From positions 156,101 through 220,100 of the forward strand of contig JAJAGP010000856.1 in assembly GCA_025084515.1 (NCBI GenBank): a DNA stretch of 64,000 nt, given 5' to 3'. Below, one piece after another: positions 11,030 through 21,839 of this stretch. Each line of letters begins with the position of its first letter. Within the stretch, counting starts at the first letter, position 1. Position numbers and translations under genes: made by a program. The DNA comes from Ancistrus triradiatus (Eukaryota; Chordata; Actinopteri; Siluriformes; Loricariidae). The notes beneath the pieces were generated by a model. That model saw only the letters and a list, made by a program, of their open reading frames with translations. It searched no databases and was not told the DNA's origin.

Positions 11030-12400
11030 TCACTGATCTGTTTTCACCATTGACTATAATACATCGAACAAAAATACTGTTCATATAAGTTTACTTTATA
11101 GTATTTATAATATCAGTGTTATGCATCATGAAAATATCATTTTACCTACTGAATGATTTCAGTCTTGACTATAACCTTATTCTTCTTGTGTGTTAAAAGA
11201 GTCAGTAGTGTTCATTATGAGGAAGAATACTATGGATGCCAGATAATGCTATGCCAATGTTTATTGTCTCATTTTACACATTTTTCACAGTTGTATTTAC
11301 AGCACTTCTTTAGTGTAATATGTGTGGAAAGGCAGGTGATGTTAACTGTGATTTTGGTTTGATTTTTAACTCCTTCGGTCTTGTTTATGAATCAACGGTC
11401 AGACATTTTAAGGATTAATCTTCGTCACTGACACCAACGCCTGCTATATCACCCTTCAAACACCAGAGGTCGCTTTTACTCGAGTTCTCACATGTTTCCT
11501 CTATCACTCACACTCATTCATATTGTAATGGCTGGTTAGATGAAAGAAACACAGCGTAGACGGAAGTTCTCGGAAGTTGCTCATGATGCAATCTTTATTA
11601 ACCATCCAGTGTGACAGACAGAATTACCAACCTTGAAAAAGACTATTTACCAGTCAGTGTGACAGAAAAGTCAATGCAACAGACGCTCTCTCTCTCTACT
11701 CCCCACACGAACCCACCCACACAGCTTGCCAGCTCACGGAAAGTTCATCAGTAATAATCCCAATTATTCAAAATGCACATAAACTTAAGCACATTAACAC
11801 TAACTTAAGCAGATGAGCATTTTTTTGATTAACAGAACTACATGATGAGTGTTCACACACAAATGAAACCACATAAGTGAAACATGTGCTGGGACCTGGG
11901 ACATGCCCACCCCGGGGCCATGAATGCTACATGTGGGAAGGTCCCTATGTGGGAAAAATAGTGTGTTAATTTAACTCTGAATCAGGAGTGTTTCTAGACT
12001 CAGAATTTAAAGGGGCACAGCGGTACCTCTCTGCTTGCCAATGAGTCATGGGGCACAACTGTGCATAAAAGTAAGCCTCTGAAACACTAAATAGATTAAG
12101 TGATTTAACACTACAGTTGGTGTTTCTCTGTTATGGATGAGAAATGAAGAACAAATGAACACCTTTTCTTATTAATTGCATTCATTTTGTTTATGCTAAC
12201 ATAACACTTTGTTGGTCTAATGAATTACTTTGCTTTAGTGCTCTAATATGCAGTCTTTGTAGATTATACAGTTATAAGTGGCCACTGTGCGTTTTTAAAA
12301 TCAGAAGTTTGTATCTGATAAGCCTGAAAAATGTTGATGCCCCTGCTCTGAATCAGTGTGGCTGCACCTCAAAAGAATCAATGAAAATTCCATATGTTAA
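11030..12400. other. Non-coding stretch 3' of Ig gene 1
   Basis: No domain-bearing open frame or clear repeat family is seen. The right end (about 12340-12400) is already homologous to the 3' flank of Ig genes 2 and 3 ('gctccacctcaaaaga'-like). Confidence 0.5.
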
Positions 12401-12412
12401 CAAAGACAACAG

Positions 12413-12418
12413 TTTATT
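12413..12418 (-). terminator. Poly(A) signal of Ig gene 1
   Basis: AATAAA on the minus strand. It is embedded in 'aacaaagaca..agtttatt', which is conserved at the same place in genes 2 and 3. Confidence 0.6.
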
Positions 12419-12899
12419 ACGAATCCATTACTGAAAATAACAGATACGACCTGTAAGTGTACGTATGTACCCTTCACTGATTTGTGTATTTCCGTTATTA
12501 ACACAGCCGTTTACTTTGACCACAACATAGCATATTAGATTGTGGTGTTTTAAATTACGCAGTATGCAGTCTGCCACATAATACTCTAAACCTGCGGTTC
12601 TCAAACCTTTCCCTTTTGTAGATAAGAAAATTTGAGCCCCTCCTCCCCACTCTGACACACACATACTCGCCATTTTGCTTCCAAACTCCGACAGAATTAA
12701 TTTCTTTAAACATTGTAATTCATACAAAACTTCAACTTCTTATTGAAGAAAGCATAATAAAGTGACAATTCTACAGTTTGAATTATTAAAAGTGCCGCAT
12801 TATGTATCTCAGACATGCCTGATTCATTTGCTTTGCTGTGCTCCCCCGCAATAGCTCCGTGCCCTGCTTTGAGAGCAACTGCTCGATACCGATAGATGA

Positions 12900-13093
12900 G
12901 TCATTTCATGCATTGTGAGCACCATGCTATAAACACTCATGGTCCAAATGTGTAGCTTTTATCTGGCATTCAAACTTGACGTGTTGACGTAGATCTGTGA
13001 AAAGACATTGTATTGAAGCAAGACTGTAACTTACTAATGAACTGATTTGCCATGATAATGTGTGAATACTTAGTGTCAGATGACTCTAATACC
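12900..13093 (-). pseudogene. Decayed last exon of Ig gene 1
   Basis: The stretch is homologous to the last exons of genes 2 (to 22097) and 3 (to 27907): 'gagtcatctgacactaa', 'ttacagtcttgcttcaat'. The acceptor 'cccttgcag' seen in the paralogues is 'cccttgctg' here. A cryptic AG (gtattag) a few bases on could serve but would change the phase. Confidence 0.5.
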
Positions 13094-13254
13094 AGCAAGG
13101 GTGAGAGAATGTGGAGAGTAGTGTGAGTGGGTGGGTTCTTGTTTTGGCGAAAGACTTACACAGGAAGTTATGGTCTTGCTATGAGAGTGAAATGCTCTGA
13201 GCACCTTTGCCTAGTTGCATTGCAGATAAGAATGGTAAGGGGAAATGCTTACTT

Positions 13255-13600
13255 TCAAAGAAGATATAAAGGCTTCAGTGACTTTAACATGGGACAAATC
13301 ATTATGGCCAGATGACTGGGTAAATGAGGACACAAATGACAAATGATGGGGTGTTGGCACTCGAAGCTCACTGAAGCACAAGGGCAATGAAGGTTATCGT
13401 ATTTGGTCCAAATCCACAGAAGTGCTGCTCTGACAAAAGTTTTAGAAATGAGTATGAGCATGGAACTGCATAGAGGAGATCGGTCAGAGTACCCATGTTG
13501 ACCCCTGTGTACCATCGTAAGTGTAAACAATGGCCATGCAATTATCAGAGCTGGGCCTTGGCGCAACAGAAGGAGGTTGCCCGATATCATGAATACAGAT
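13255..13600 (+). mobile_element. Tc1-like transposase remnant in the last intron of Ig gene 1
   Basis: Broken frames give 'FSDFNMGQIIMAR', resembling the amino end of Tc1-like transposases. Then 'MLTPVYHRKCKQW' and 'QSWALAQQKEVAR' lie where such proteins have the segment before the catalytic DES motif. Several stops intervene. Confidence 0.6.
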
Positions 13601-13624
13601 TCCTTTTGGCTAAGGAGAAGCAAG

Positions 13625-13800
13625 TGGCTAGTGCTGTTGCCTCACAGCCCTGGAGTGGAGTGCATGTTCTCACCATACCCACATGTGGTGTGTGAGTGTG
13701 TGTATGTGCTTGTGTGTGAGTGCCCTGGATTGGTACCCTGTCAAAGTCCGACTTCCTGCGAACCAGAATTGGGTTTAAGTGAGTTTGAAATAGAATGAAT
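13625..13800 (+). repeat. SINE-like element
   Basis: It has 'gctgttgcctcacagc', 'gcatgttctcaccata', a (TG)-rich centre and a 'ccctggattggtaccctg' end followed by an A-rich tail. This order is typical of a widespread fish SINE. A second copy with an expanded TG core is at 15140-15330. Confidence 0.6.
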
Positions 13801-14042
13801 AAAAAAATTAATGATAAAATTGATGGTTGGGTCTGTGTTCTTTGTGCAAATGGGGAAATAATTTCACTAGGTTGGACTGTGGGGAAAAGACAGTGGGGAG
13901 AATACATTTGGATTGGGACATTCCTGTGGACTGCAGTTTGACATGCACGACCTACCTAAACATTGTTGCGAACCAGGTGATCTTAATTATTATATACAAA
14001 CATATACACACATTAAAATAGTTATGTTGAGAAAGTATTTAC

Positions 14043-15224
14043 CTCGTCTCTCTTGCTGTGATGAGATGAGGCTTTTTTTTTGCATTTCCTAAAATGAAAA
14101 TAAATGTTCTGTTTTCTGATTTGTAGTGTAACATGAATTGACCAAAAACCTTCCCAGAAACAGTATTATTCACACAATGGAAACCAAAACCATCTGTAAT
14201 ATAAATACACTATATGGACAAAAGTATTTGGTCACACCTCTTAATCATTTAATTCAGGTGTTTCATTCAGTCCCATTGCCACAGGTGTGTAAAATCAAAC
14301 ACCTAGCCATGCAGTCTGCCTTTACAAGCATTTGGGAAAGAATGGGCTGTCCTACAGAGCTCACTGAATTTGAGTGTGGTACTGTAAGAGATATTCCATC
14401 ATTGTAACAAGTCAGTTTGTGAAATTTCTTCCCTCCTAGATATTCCGCAATCAACTGTGAGAGGTATTATTGAAAAGTGGAAGCTTTTAGGAACCACAGC
14501 AACAACAAGCCATAAAGTGACGGACCACATAATGTTACAGAGCGGGGTCCCTGAGTGCACATAGTGCATAAAACATCAGCACAAAATCTGTACACCAAGA
14601 GCCTCGTGGCATGCTCGAGCAGCTACTTGCAAGCCTTACGTCACCAAGCAAAAAGCCAAGCATTGGGTGGAGTGGTGTAAATCACTCCATCACTGGACTC
14701 TGGAAAAGTGAAAACATGTTCTGTAGAGGGATGATCATGCTTCATCTGGCAGTGTGATGGACAACTCTGGGTTTGGAGAATGCCAGAAGAATTTTACCTC
14801 CCTGACTGCATCGTGCTAGCTATAAAGTTTGGTGGAGGAGGGATCATGCTAAAATCGAACATCTTTTAGATCAACAAGAATGGAGATTGTGAGCCAGGCT
14901 CTCTCGTCTAACATCGCAAATGCTCTTCTGGATGAATGGGCAAAAATTCCCACAGAGACAGTCCAAAATCTAGTAGATACCCTTCCCAGAATAGTGGAAG
15001 CTATAAGGAGGGATCAACTCCGTATTAATGCGTATGGATTTAGAATGTCATAAAAGCTCTGTAGGTCTAATGTGTAGGTGTCCCGATATTTTTGTCCACA
15101 TACTGTATTTCAGTAATAAAATAATACATTTAAAAAATATGATACGAGATCTCAGAGTTTGCATGTTCTCCCTGTGTGTCCCAGTGTGAGTACGGAAGGG
15201 AGGAAGTGTGTGTGTGTGTGTGTA

Positions 15225-15275
<51 letters not shown>

Positions 15276-18200
15276 ATGTGCCCTGCAATGGATTGGCCTG
15301 TTCCTGCATTGCATTTGTTTGTCTTAGATATGCAGCATGTATCAGTGACCCTCCATTTCTGAATTTCTTATTGTAGTCACTCACCTGCGAATACACACAG
15401 TGAAGATGATGAACATAAATACTGCAACAGCTCCAGTAACTGTGATAACTATATAGAGTAGTTGTAGTTCACTTTTCTTTTCTAGATTCAGATAAAATAC
15501 ATGGTTAGTGTTCTGATTAAAAACATTAATTGTAGAAAATAAGAAGTTAAATAAAAAAAATATATATACAATCCAAAAACATGTCAGTAATTGGTCCAGA
15601 CCTGTTACAGTCAGTATCCATTGGGTTTTTGGTTGAGAGCATGAGTATAATCCAGAGTCTGAAAGCTGTACTTTAGATATCAGTAGTTTCCTTGAATTTC
15701 TGGGATCAACCTGCATCCTGTTGGATGTGTAGTTCGTCACAGTTCGGTTTATAATTGGGCTGTGAATAAAAAGACGATTCCCGTCCTTATGCCAAGCAAT
15801 ATCTACATTATAACTACTTCCATTACAGTGCAGAACAACAGTTTCTCCCTGAAAAGCCGTTCTGTTGATTGATTGTGGAATAGTTTTATCATTTGACATG
15901 GCATAATCTGCAAGAATAAACAGAGAAGTTAACTTTATTATTGTGTTATAACATATGCAGTAAGAAAGTTCAGACTGATCAAAACAGATAACATTTTAAC
16001 ATAGACAAACTAGTTAGCTGAATAATAAAATATCTTGTCTTTGGAATGTGGGAGAAAACCAGAGTACCCAGGGTAAAGCATGCAAACCACACACAGGCGG
16101 AGCCAGTACAAGACTCAAACTCAGGTCCCTAGAGCTGTGAGGTGACAGCGCTAACCACTGTGTCACCATGCCACCTCTAAAGTATGTAGTGAGGCATAAC
16201 GAGGTATAATAATTTCATTTGTGGCATCAGCTTTTACATGTATTCTTTTATAGCCATTGACAAAAATAACACACAAAGATAGAAATGTCGTATTGCTGCA
16301 AAACTCAGCATGCAGTTACATTGCAGGCAAATATGTAAATGCTTACAGATGCGGTCTGATTAGACACTGGGTCTTGCCACAAGAGAGTGTAAAAGTGCTT
16401 CCCCCACTGTTCTAAAAAAGGCTATCAGAGGATGCTTTTGGGTAGTGTACCTCTTGGTGACAGATCAGTGACTGCTAGACATGCCTCTACGACACACTTG
16501 AACACATTTTGCCCAGATAACAGAATTTGATAGGGGGCACATCATTGGACTGAGAGAAGCAGAATGGACATTTCGATGAATTGCCCACCATCTCAGCCGT
16601 TCTGACCTAGCTGTTTGGAGGTGTTGGGAGCAGTTGTTCCGTGAGGGCATGCACACACAGCGAGCAGGCTCTGGACCCCCCAGACAGACCAGCAGTAGAA
16701 AGGATCATTTGATCCACCGACAAGCACAAGCAGCTCCCTCAGTTTCACTGTCCACCATCCAGATATTGGTGGTACCTTCATTACACACCCCTGTCTCTGC
16801 TCGAAAAAATTTCCAGGTACTTATCAGAAAGAAAATCTGTTGTCACAGTGCCTGCCATTGAGAGTCAGCCAAATTAGTTTGCGATTAAACGAGAAACCTG
16901 GACTGCTTTGGACTGGGACTGTACTGTCTTTAACGATGAATCCAGGTTCTGTTTGGGATCTGATGAACGTCAGTTTAGAGTATGGAGGCCTCGTGGTGAA
17001 TACATCAATCCTGGCTTTGCTGTGGAGTGACACGCTGTCCCAACATCACATATGATAGTCAATCACCCCTAGTAGAGATACGAGGGACACCAACAGATCA
17101 GCAATATGTGTAGAACATCATGAGACCACATGCGTTGCCTCTCATGGCAGGGCTTCCAAATGGAATTTTTCATACCATGCAGATATGTTTCCATGCACAA
17201 CCGTTTCTTATCTTATATCCAGGCTAGATGCAACCCAACAGGGTACTCGAGACTCCTTTCAGTTGTACAGTTTTCCCAAATAATCCTAGCCTTTCATCCT
17301 AATATTGTAATCACTTACACACAGTATATCATCATTACATTCACACATGAGAAATTGACAAAAAACATAACTCACCAAAAAGTAGCTGTTGTAATAAAAA
17401 AAAACTTTGTATGTACAGTAGTGCTTGAAAGTTTGTGAACCCTTTAGAATTTTCTATATTTCTGCATAAATATGACGTAAAACATCATCAGATTTTCACA
17501 CAAGTCCTAAAAGACAACCCAGTTAAACAAATGAGACAAAAATATTATAATTGGCCATTTATTTATTGAGGAAAATGATCCAATATTACATATTAGTGAG
17601 AAAAGTATGTGAACGTCTAGGATTAGCAGTTATTGAAGGTGAAATTAGAGTCAAGTGTTTTCAAATCAATGGGATGACAATCAGGTGTGAGTGGGCACCC
17701 TGTTTTATTTAAAGAACAGGGATCTATCAAAGTCTGCTCTTCACATCACATATTTGTGGAAGTGTATCATGGCACAAAGAAAGGAGATTTCTGAGGACTT
17801 CAGAAAAAGAGTTGTTGATGCTCAGCAGACTGGAAAAGGTTACAAAACCATCTCAAAAGAGCTTGGACTCCACCAATCCACAGTCAGATAGATTGTGAAC
17901 AAATGGAGGAAATTCAAGACCATTGTTACCCTCCCCAGGAGTGGTCGACCAACAAAGATCACTCCAAGAGCAAGGCATGTAATAATTGGCGAGATCACAA
18001 AAGACCCCAGGGTAACTTCTAAGCAACTGAAGGCCTCTCTCACATTGGCTAATGTTAATGTTCATGAGTCCACCATCAGAAGAACACTGAACAACAATGG
18101 TGTGCATGGCAGGGTTGCAAGGAGAAAGCCACTGCTCTCCAAAAAGAACATTGCTGCTTGTCTGCAGTTTGCTAAAGATCACGTGGACAAGCCAGAACGC

Positions 18201-20219
18201 TATGGAAGAATGTTTTGTGGATTGATGAGACTAAATAGAACTTTTTGGTTTCAAAAGAAAAGCGTTATGTTTGGAGAAAGGAAAACACTGCATTCCAGCA
18301 GCATAATAAACCTTATCCCATCTGTGAAACCATGGTGGTGGTAGTATCATGGTTTGGGGCCTGTTTTGCTGCATCTGGGCCAGGACGGCTTGGCCATCAT
18401 TGAGTAGACAATGAATTTTGACTTATATCAGGTAATTCTAAAGGAAAATGTCAGGACATCTGTCCATGAACTGAATCTCTCAAGAGAAAGTGGGGGTCAT
18501 GCAGCAAGACAACGACCCTAAGCACACAAGCCCGTTCTACCAAAGAATGGTTAAAGAAGAATAAAGTTTAATCTTTTTCTTTTTTGGAAGTCAAAGTCCT
18601 GACCTTAATCCAATCGAAATGTTGTGGAAGGACCTGAAGCGAGCACTTAATGTGAGGAAACCCACCAACATCCCAGAGCTGAAGCTGTTCTGTACGGAGG
18701 AATGGACTAAAATTCCTCCAAGCCGGTGTGCAGGACTGATCAACATTTATTGGAAACGTTTAGCTGCAGTTATTGCTGCACAGGGGGTCACACCAGATAC
18801 TGAAAGCAAAGGTTCACATACTTTTGCCACTCACTAATATGTAATATTAGATCATTTTCCTCAAAAAATAAATGACCAAGTATAATATTTTTGCTTCATT
18901 TGTATATCTGGGTTCTTTATCTACTTTTAGAACTGTGAATCTGATGATGTTTTAGGTCATATTTATGCAGAAATATAGAAAATTCTAAAGGGTTCACAAA
19001 CTTTCAAGAACCACTGTACAAGTAGTGAGGATACAAACAAAGGAGTACTACTTACAATAGGGCAGGCACACTTTTTATAGCTTGTTACAAATAACAGTGG
19101 AAAAAAAAAGAAAAAAAAGTTTCTAAATAACCAACTAACGATAAAGTTTTGTAGTCCAACCTTTCAAGCACCACTGAATGTACGTGTACTGATTATATAT
19201 GTAAGTGATTACAGTATTAGGACTAAAGGATAAGTTATTGGGGAAAACTGTACGATTGAAAGGAGGTTTTAGTACCTTTTTAGGTACTAAACTTCTAGGT
19301 AATAAACTTCACCATTTATGCATACCCTGACAAAACCACTGCTCCCAACATCTCCTAACAGCTAGGTTAGAACAACTTAGATGGTGAGCAGTTCATCAAA
19401 AGCATTCATGGTGCTTCTCTCAGTCCAATGGTGCACCCCTCTCAAAGTCTGTCAACTGGGCAAAATGTTTGTTGAAGCACCATAGAGGCACATATAGCAG
19501 TCAACAATCTCTCACTGAGGTACACTACCCAAAAGTAGCCTCTAAGTGCTTTTCTATAGCACAGCAGGGGATACACGTTTACGCCCTCTTGTGGCATGAC
19601 CCAGTGTCTAATCAGACCACACCTGTATTCATTTACATGTCTTCCTGAGACATAATTGCATGCCGAGTTTTGCAGATATCCAACATTTCTCTCTGGGTGA
19701 GTTTTTTGTCAGTGAGTGTATTCTTATGACATTTGCATGTTTTAAAATTAGATATCAATACACTATATCATTGTATACAGTCCATAATGCTACATTAATG
19801 ATGATTCACCACTGAGAAGCTTTTTTTGCCTATTTTGACCAATCTAACTCTGTGAAACCAACCTAACATGATTACTGCAATAGGTGTACTTTTAAAAATT
19901 GCTCGGTTTTGACAGTCACTGGACCTCCAGAAACCAGTCTCTATGGGCTTTGTGAGAAGCACAATGTTTTCTTTATTACAGTTAATAAATCAGACAGATA
20001 AAATATTCATTTAGCATAACTGTAATCTGGATTTGAATGAACAATCTGATGTTTAACTACAAAACAAGATTCAGTGAGGTCTTAACAGGACCAATCAACT
20101 AAAATAATTTAAACTGGACTATGCTAGACATCCTGATTATTAAGCATGAATAAAGAACATGATCTTAAAACATTACCTGCACAAGACAAGAGAAAGTAGA
20201 TGACCAACAACAGCCACAT
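14043..20219 (-). CDS. Ig gene 1: single V-type Ig-domain type I membrane protein
   Basis: Exons read on the minus strand: signal peptide 20177-20219 (MWLLLVIYFLLSCA), V-type Ig 15602-15907, transmembrane 15385-15481, cytoplasmic 14043-14088. All have GT/AG borders and phases 1, 1, 2, 0. The predicted protein has a leader (1-14), one Ig domain (C42, W53, D98-x-G100-x-Y102-x-C104), four N-glycosylation sequons (N29, N43, N68, N73) and a membrane span at about 124-147 without charged residues. A basic tail (KCKKKASSHHSKRDE) follows. No ITIM is seen. In genes 2 and 3 a last exon follows; here its acceptor reads CTG instead of CAG (A lost at 13094), so the tail end is uncertain. Intron 1 is 4.27 kb because Tc1 elements inserted in it; the paralogues have about 0.4 kb. 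The role is probably leukocyte surface recognition or adhesion, inferred from fold and gene clustering only. Confidence 0.75.
14208..15105 (+). mobile_element. Tc1-like transposon remnant (family C)
   Basis: TA-flanked, with inverted ends CACTATATGGACAAAAGTAT and a right end whose complement reads CAGTATGTGGACAAAAATAT. The 0.9-kb interior has a shattered transposase frame ('FECGTVRDIP', 'WSGVNHSITGLW'). It lies between the cytoplasmic and transmembrane exons of Ig gene 1. Fragments of the same family are at 22716-22860 and 28530-28600. Confidence 0.75.
15140..15330 (+). repeat. SINE-like element with an expanded (TG)n core
   Basis: It has 'agtttgcatgttctccc' on the left and 'gccctgcaatggattggcc' on the right of a (TG)n tract at about 15206-15274. 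The microsatellite has grown inside the element's own TG-rich centre. Confidence 0.7.
15602..15907 (-). CDS. V-type Ig exon of gene 1
   Basis: 306-nt exon, phase 1 to phase 1, with acceptor 'cttgcag' and donor 'gtctgg'. It is fully open. It holds the disulphide cysteines C42 and C104, the core W53 and the 'SDSGLYSC' signature. There is no J-like FGxGT motif after the second cysteine; it ends 'TQWILTVT'. The fold type is clear but the subfamily is not. Confidence 0.85.
16020..16190 (-). repeat. SINE-like fragment
   Basis: 'agactcaaactcaggtccc' and 'agcgctaaccactgtgtca' are the complement of a tRNA-like head. The fragment is inside intron 1 of Ig gene 1. Confidence 0.5.
16228..17410 (+). mobile_element. 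Tc1-like transposon remnant (family D), left arm of an inverted pair
   Basis: One broken frame contains 'DWDCTVFNDESRFCL', the second catalytic aspartate block of Tc1-like transposases, at about 16908-16952, followed by 'ERQFRVWRPRGE'. Upstream is the family's 5' leader ('ctgattagacactgggtc', 'gggtagtgtacctc'). The same leader is repeated in reverse orientation at 19420-19735, so the two copies form a long inverted repeat around the family A copy at 17416-19016. Confidence 0.7.
17416..19016 (+). mobile_element. Full-length Tc1-like transposon (family A)
   Basis: TA-flanked 1.6-kb element. The left end is CAGTAGTGCTTGAAAGTTTG and the right end is its complement (…CAAGAACCACTG). It lies in intron 1 of Ig gene 1. 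Other copies are at 24645-26111 and 36205-37804, with end fragments at 490-775 and 5368-5620. Confidence 0.9.
17771..18837 (+). pseudogene. Tc1-like transposase, inactivated
   Basis: Starts MAQRKEISEDFRKRVVDAQQ with a paired-like helix-turn-helix. A TAG at 17889-17891 replaces the expected glutamine (C to T change). The frame resumes with 'GRPTKITPRARHVI' and 'RVARRKPLLSKKNI', then meets a frameshift near 18330. 'DNDPKHTS'-like sequence appears at about 18509 in a shifted frame. The end 'VRKPTNIPELKLFCTEEW' (from 18654) is intact. Stop and frameshifts make it non-functional. Usual length is about 340 residues. Confidence 0.85.
19030..19740 (-). mobile_element. Tc1-like remnant (family D), right arm of the inverted pair
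   Basis: The reverse complement of 19173-19285 matches 17243-17325 ('cctttcaatcgtacagtt', 'gtaatcacttaca'). That of 19420-19735 matches 16258-16580. About 0.5 kb of the coding part is missing. A small family A end ('ctttcaagcaccactg') sits near 19166-19181. Confidence 0.65.
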
Positions 20220-20270
20220 TGTGATCTTATGGTGGGTATGGAGATTAAAGGAGTCTACACACACTGCACA

Positions 20271-20312
20271 CGATGAGGCATCGGAAATGCACCTAAACCT
20301 CAGTCAGCGAAC
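20271..20312 (-). promoter_or_regulatory. Conserved upstream block of Ig gene 1
   Basis: The block 'gaggcatcggaaatgc ... aacggaaacaaatgt' is kept upstream of all three Ig genes, about 55-95 bp before the start codon. It has two CGGAAA cores, which could be ETS-type sites (inference). It probably covers the core promoter or the 5' UTR. Confidence 0.45.
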
Positions 20313-20668
20313 GGAAACAAATGTCAACCAAAGAATGATTCAAATACTAGATGTACATACTGGACAAATACCCACAAGAATACACATAACACAGTTGGAG
20401 TGCTAGGTAGATCTAATACTCGATTACATCTAAGTCTTAATTAGAATAAGAAAAGTGATAAAACAAGTGTGCCTAATAAATGTTAGATTAAGATGACCAG
20501 CATTACATCCACCTACATGTTGAAATATTTCCTATCCTAAGGACAACACAGTCAATTGCATTAGTCTCATTTAAAATGTCAGAAATGCTGCAGTCCCACA
20601 TCTGTTTATTTTTTTATAATCTGCCATCTTCTGCTATGTGTTCTGTTTTGTACACAAAATATTTCACT

Positions 20669-20850
20669 TTCACATTTAATCCTTCAGCAGACGCCCTATT
20701 CTAGAGCATCTTATCCAAATACAATCTACAATCAAGCAACTATAGGTTAAGGGCCTTGCTCAAGGGCCCATCAGTTTCAGCTTGGCAGAGGTTGAATTTT
20801 GAACCTTGGACTTCTGGTCCTTATTCTCTTTTTCTGTTAAACACTATAGA
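20669..20850 (-). repeat. tRNA-derived SINE
   Basis: In reverse orientation it shows the tail 'cagcagacgcc', a middle 'gggccttgctcaagggccc' and a B-box-like complement 'gaattttgaacct'. Family as at 45174-45540. Confidence 0.7.
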
Positions 20851-20929
20851 CTGTGGAAAATGTGTAGTGTTGAGAGGTCTTACAGGTAATTCAGTTCCTG
20901 TGTTCCTTTCGGTTGCCTGTCAATATTAA

Positions 20930-21238
20930 CCATTTTCGGATTCATGGGGACTTATTTGCACTAAGAATACAATTCTGTAGAGGTAAAAAAAAACACAATA
21001 AACACAGCAGAGATCTTCACTGAGCGAGAGATATTGTTGATCACTGTTTACTGAATCGTGAATCGAGTTTCGGCTGAAATGAGTCACGCGGCTCAGCTCG
21101 TACAAGTTTAAGCAAGTGCACCGAGTACTGAGCAAATAAAGGGACCCCAGACAAATTTTTCTAGTCAAAATGCGTCAAGAACCGAATCCGACGAGCTCCG
21201 AGGTGGTCGAGAACAAAGGTACCAGTGCACTGTACGAG
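20930..21238 (-). mobile_element. Partial DNA transposon (CAGTGGTACCT family)
   Basis: The reverse complement matches the left part of the TA-flanked element at 59870: 'ttctcgaccacctcgg', 'gcattttgactagaaaa'. Only about 0.3 kb remains. Confidence 0.65.
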
Positions 21239-21259
21239 TACATGGAGTGCATTCTGGAT

Positions 21260-21600
21260 GTTTAGCCACAAGCATTTACACGTTTGTTTTTTTTCCCCAG
21301 AAACAAGAAGATAGTGCTATCTAGTGATAAATGTTGTTGTGAAGTACAATAAAACTTTTTATTAGTTTCTGGATTTATTTTTTTTTAAGTGCAAACAGAG
21401 ACAGTGCATTTATAGCTTAAATATGTTCATTTAAGTTCAGCAATGTTGTGTCTCATTTATTGTTATTGGTTTTATCAGTTGCGAAAAAACCCACAGTTTT
21501 GATATCAGCATTATATGTCGCCCATCGGTCACTCTGCTCTCTAAAGATTGCACTGGCATCAGTCATTAGAAAACCCGTATCGGTCGACCACTAGTGCATG
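21260..21600. mobile_element. hAT-like remnant downstream of Ig gene 2
   Basis: It is homologous to 27055-27395 and 33110-33350 ('ccccagaaacaagaaga', 'tatcagcattatat', 'atcggtcgaccactag'). The terminal 'cggtcgaccactag' is typical of fish hAT elements. Confidence 0.55.
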
Positions 21601-21728
21601 AGTATGTTCTTAAAAGAACGCTTTTCAAAATAAATGGGAAGTGGGTCTGATGACGCCTCTACTTTGAATCAGGTTAGCTCCACTTCAAAAGAGTCACTGA
21701 AACTTCCACATGTTAACAAAGACAAAAG

Positions 21729-21734
21729 TTTATT
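21729..21734 (-). terminator. Poly(A) signal of Ig gene 2
   Basis: AATAAA on the minus strand, about 105 bp beyond the last possible stop codon and conserved in position with genes 1 and 3. Confidence 0.65.
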
Positions 21735-21839
21735 AAGAATCCATTAATGAAAATAAGTGTTACTCTTAGTAACTGTACTTATAGATCCTTCATTGAGTAT
21801 TTCTGTTTTAACACAGCTGTTTACTACAGCTACAACATA

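Noticed and set aside
15159..15396. Open frames on both strands through the (TG)n region giving Cys-Val or His-Thr repeats
   Set aside because: They are translations of a dinucleotide microsatellite.
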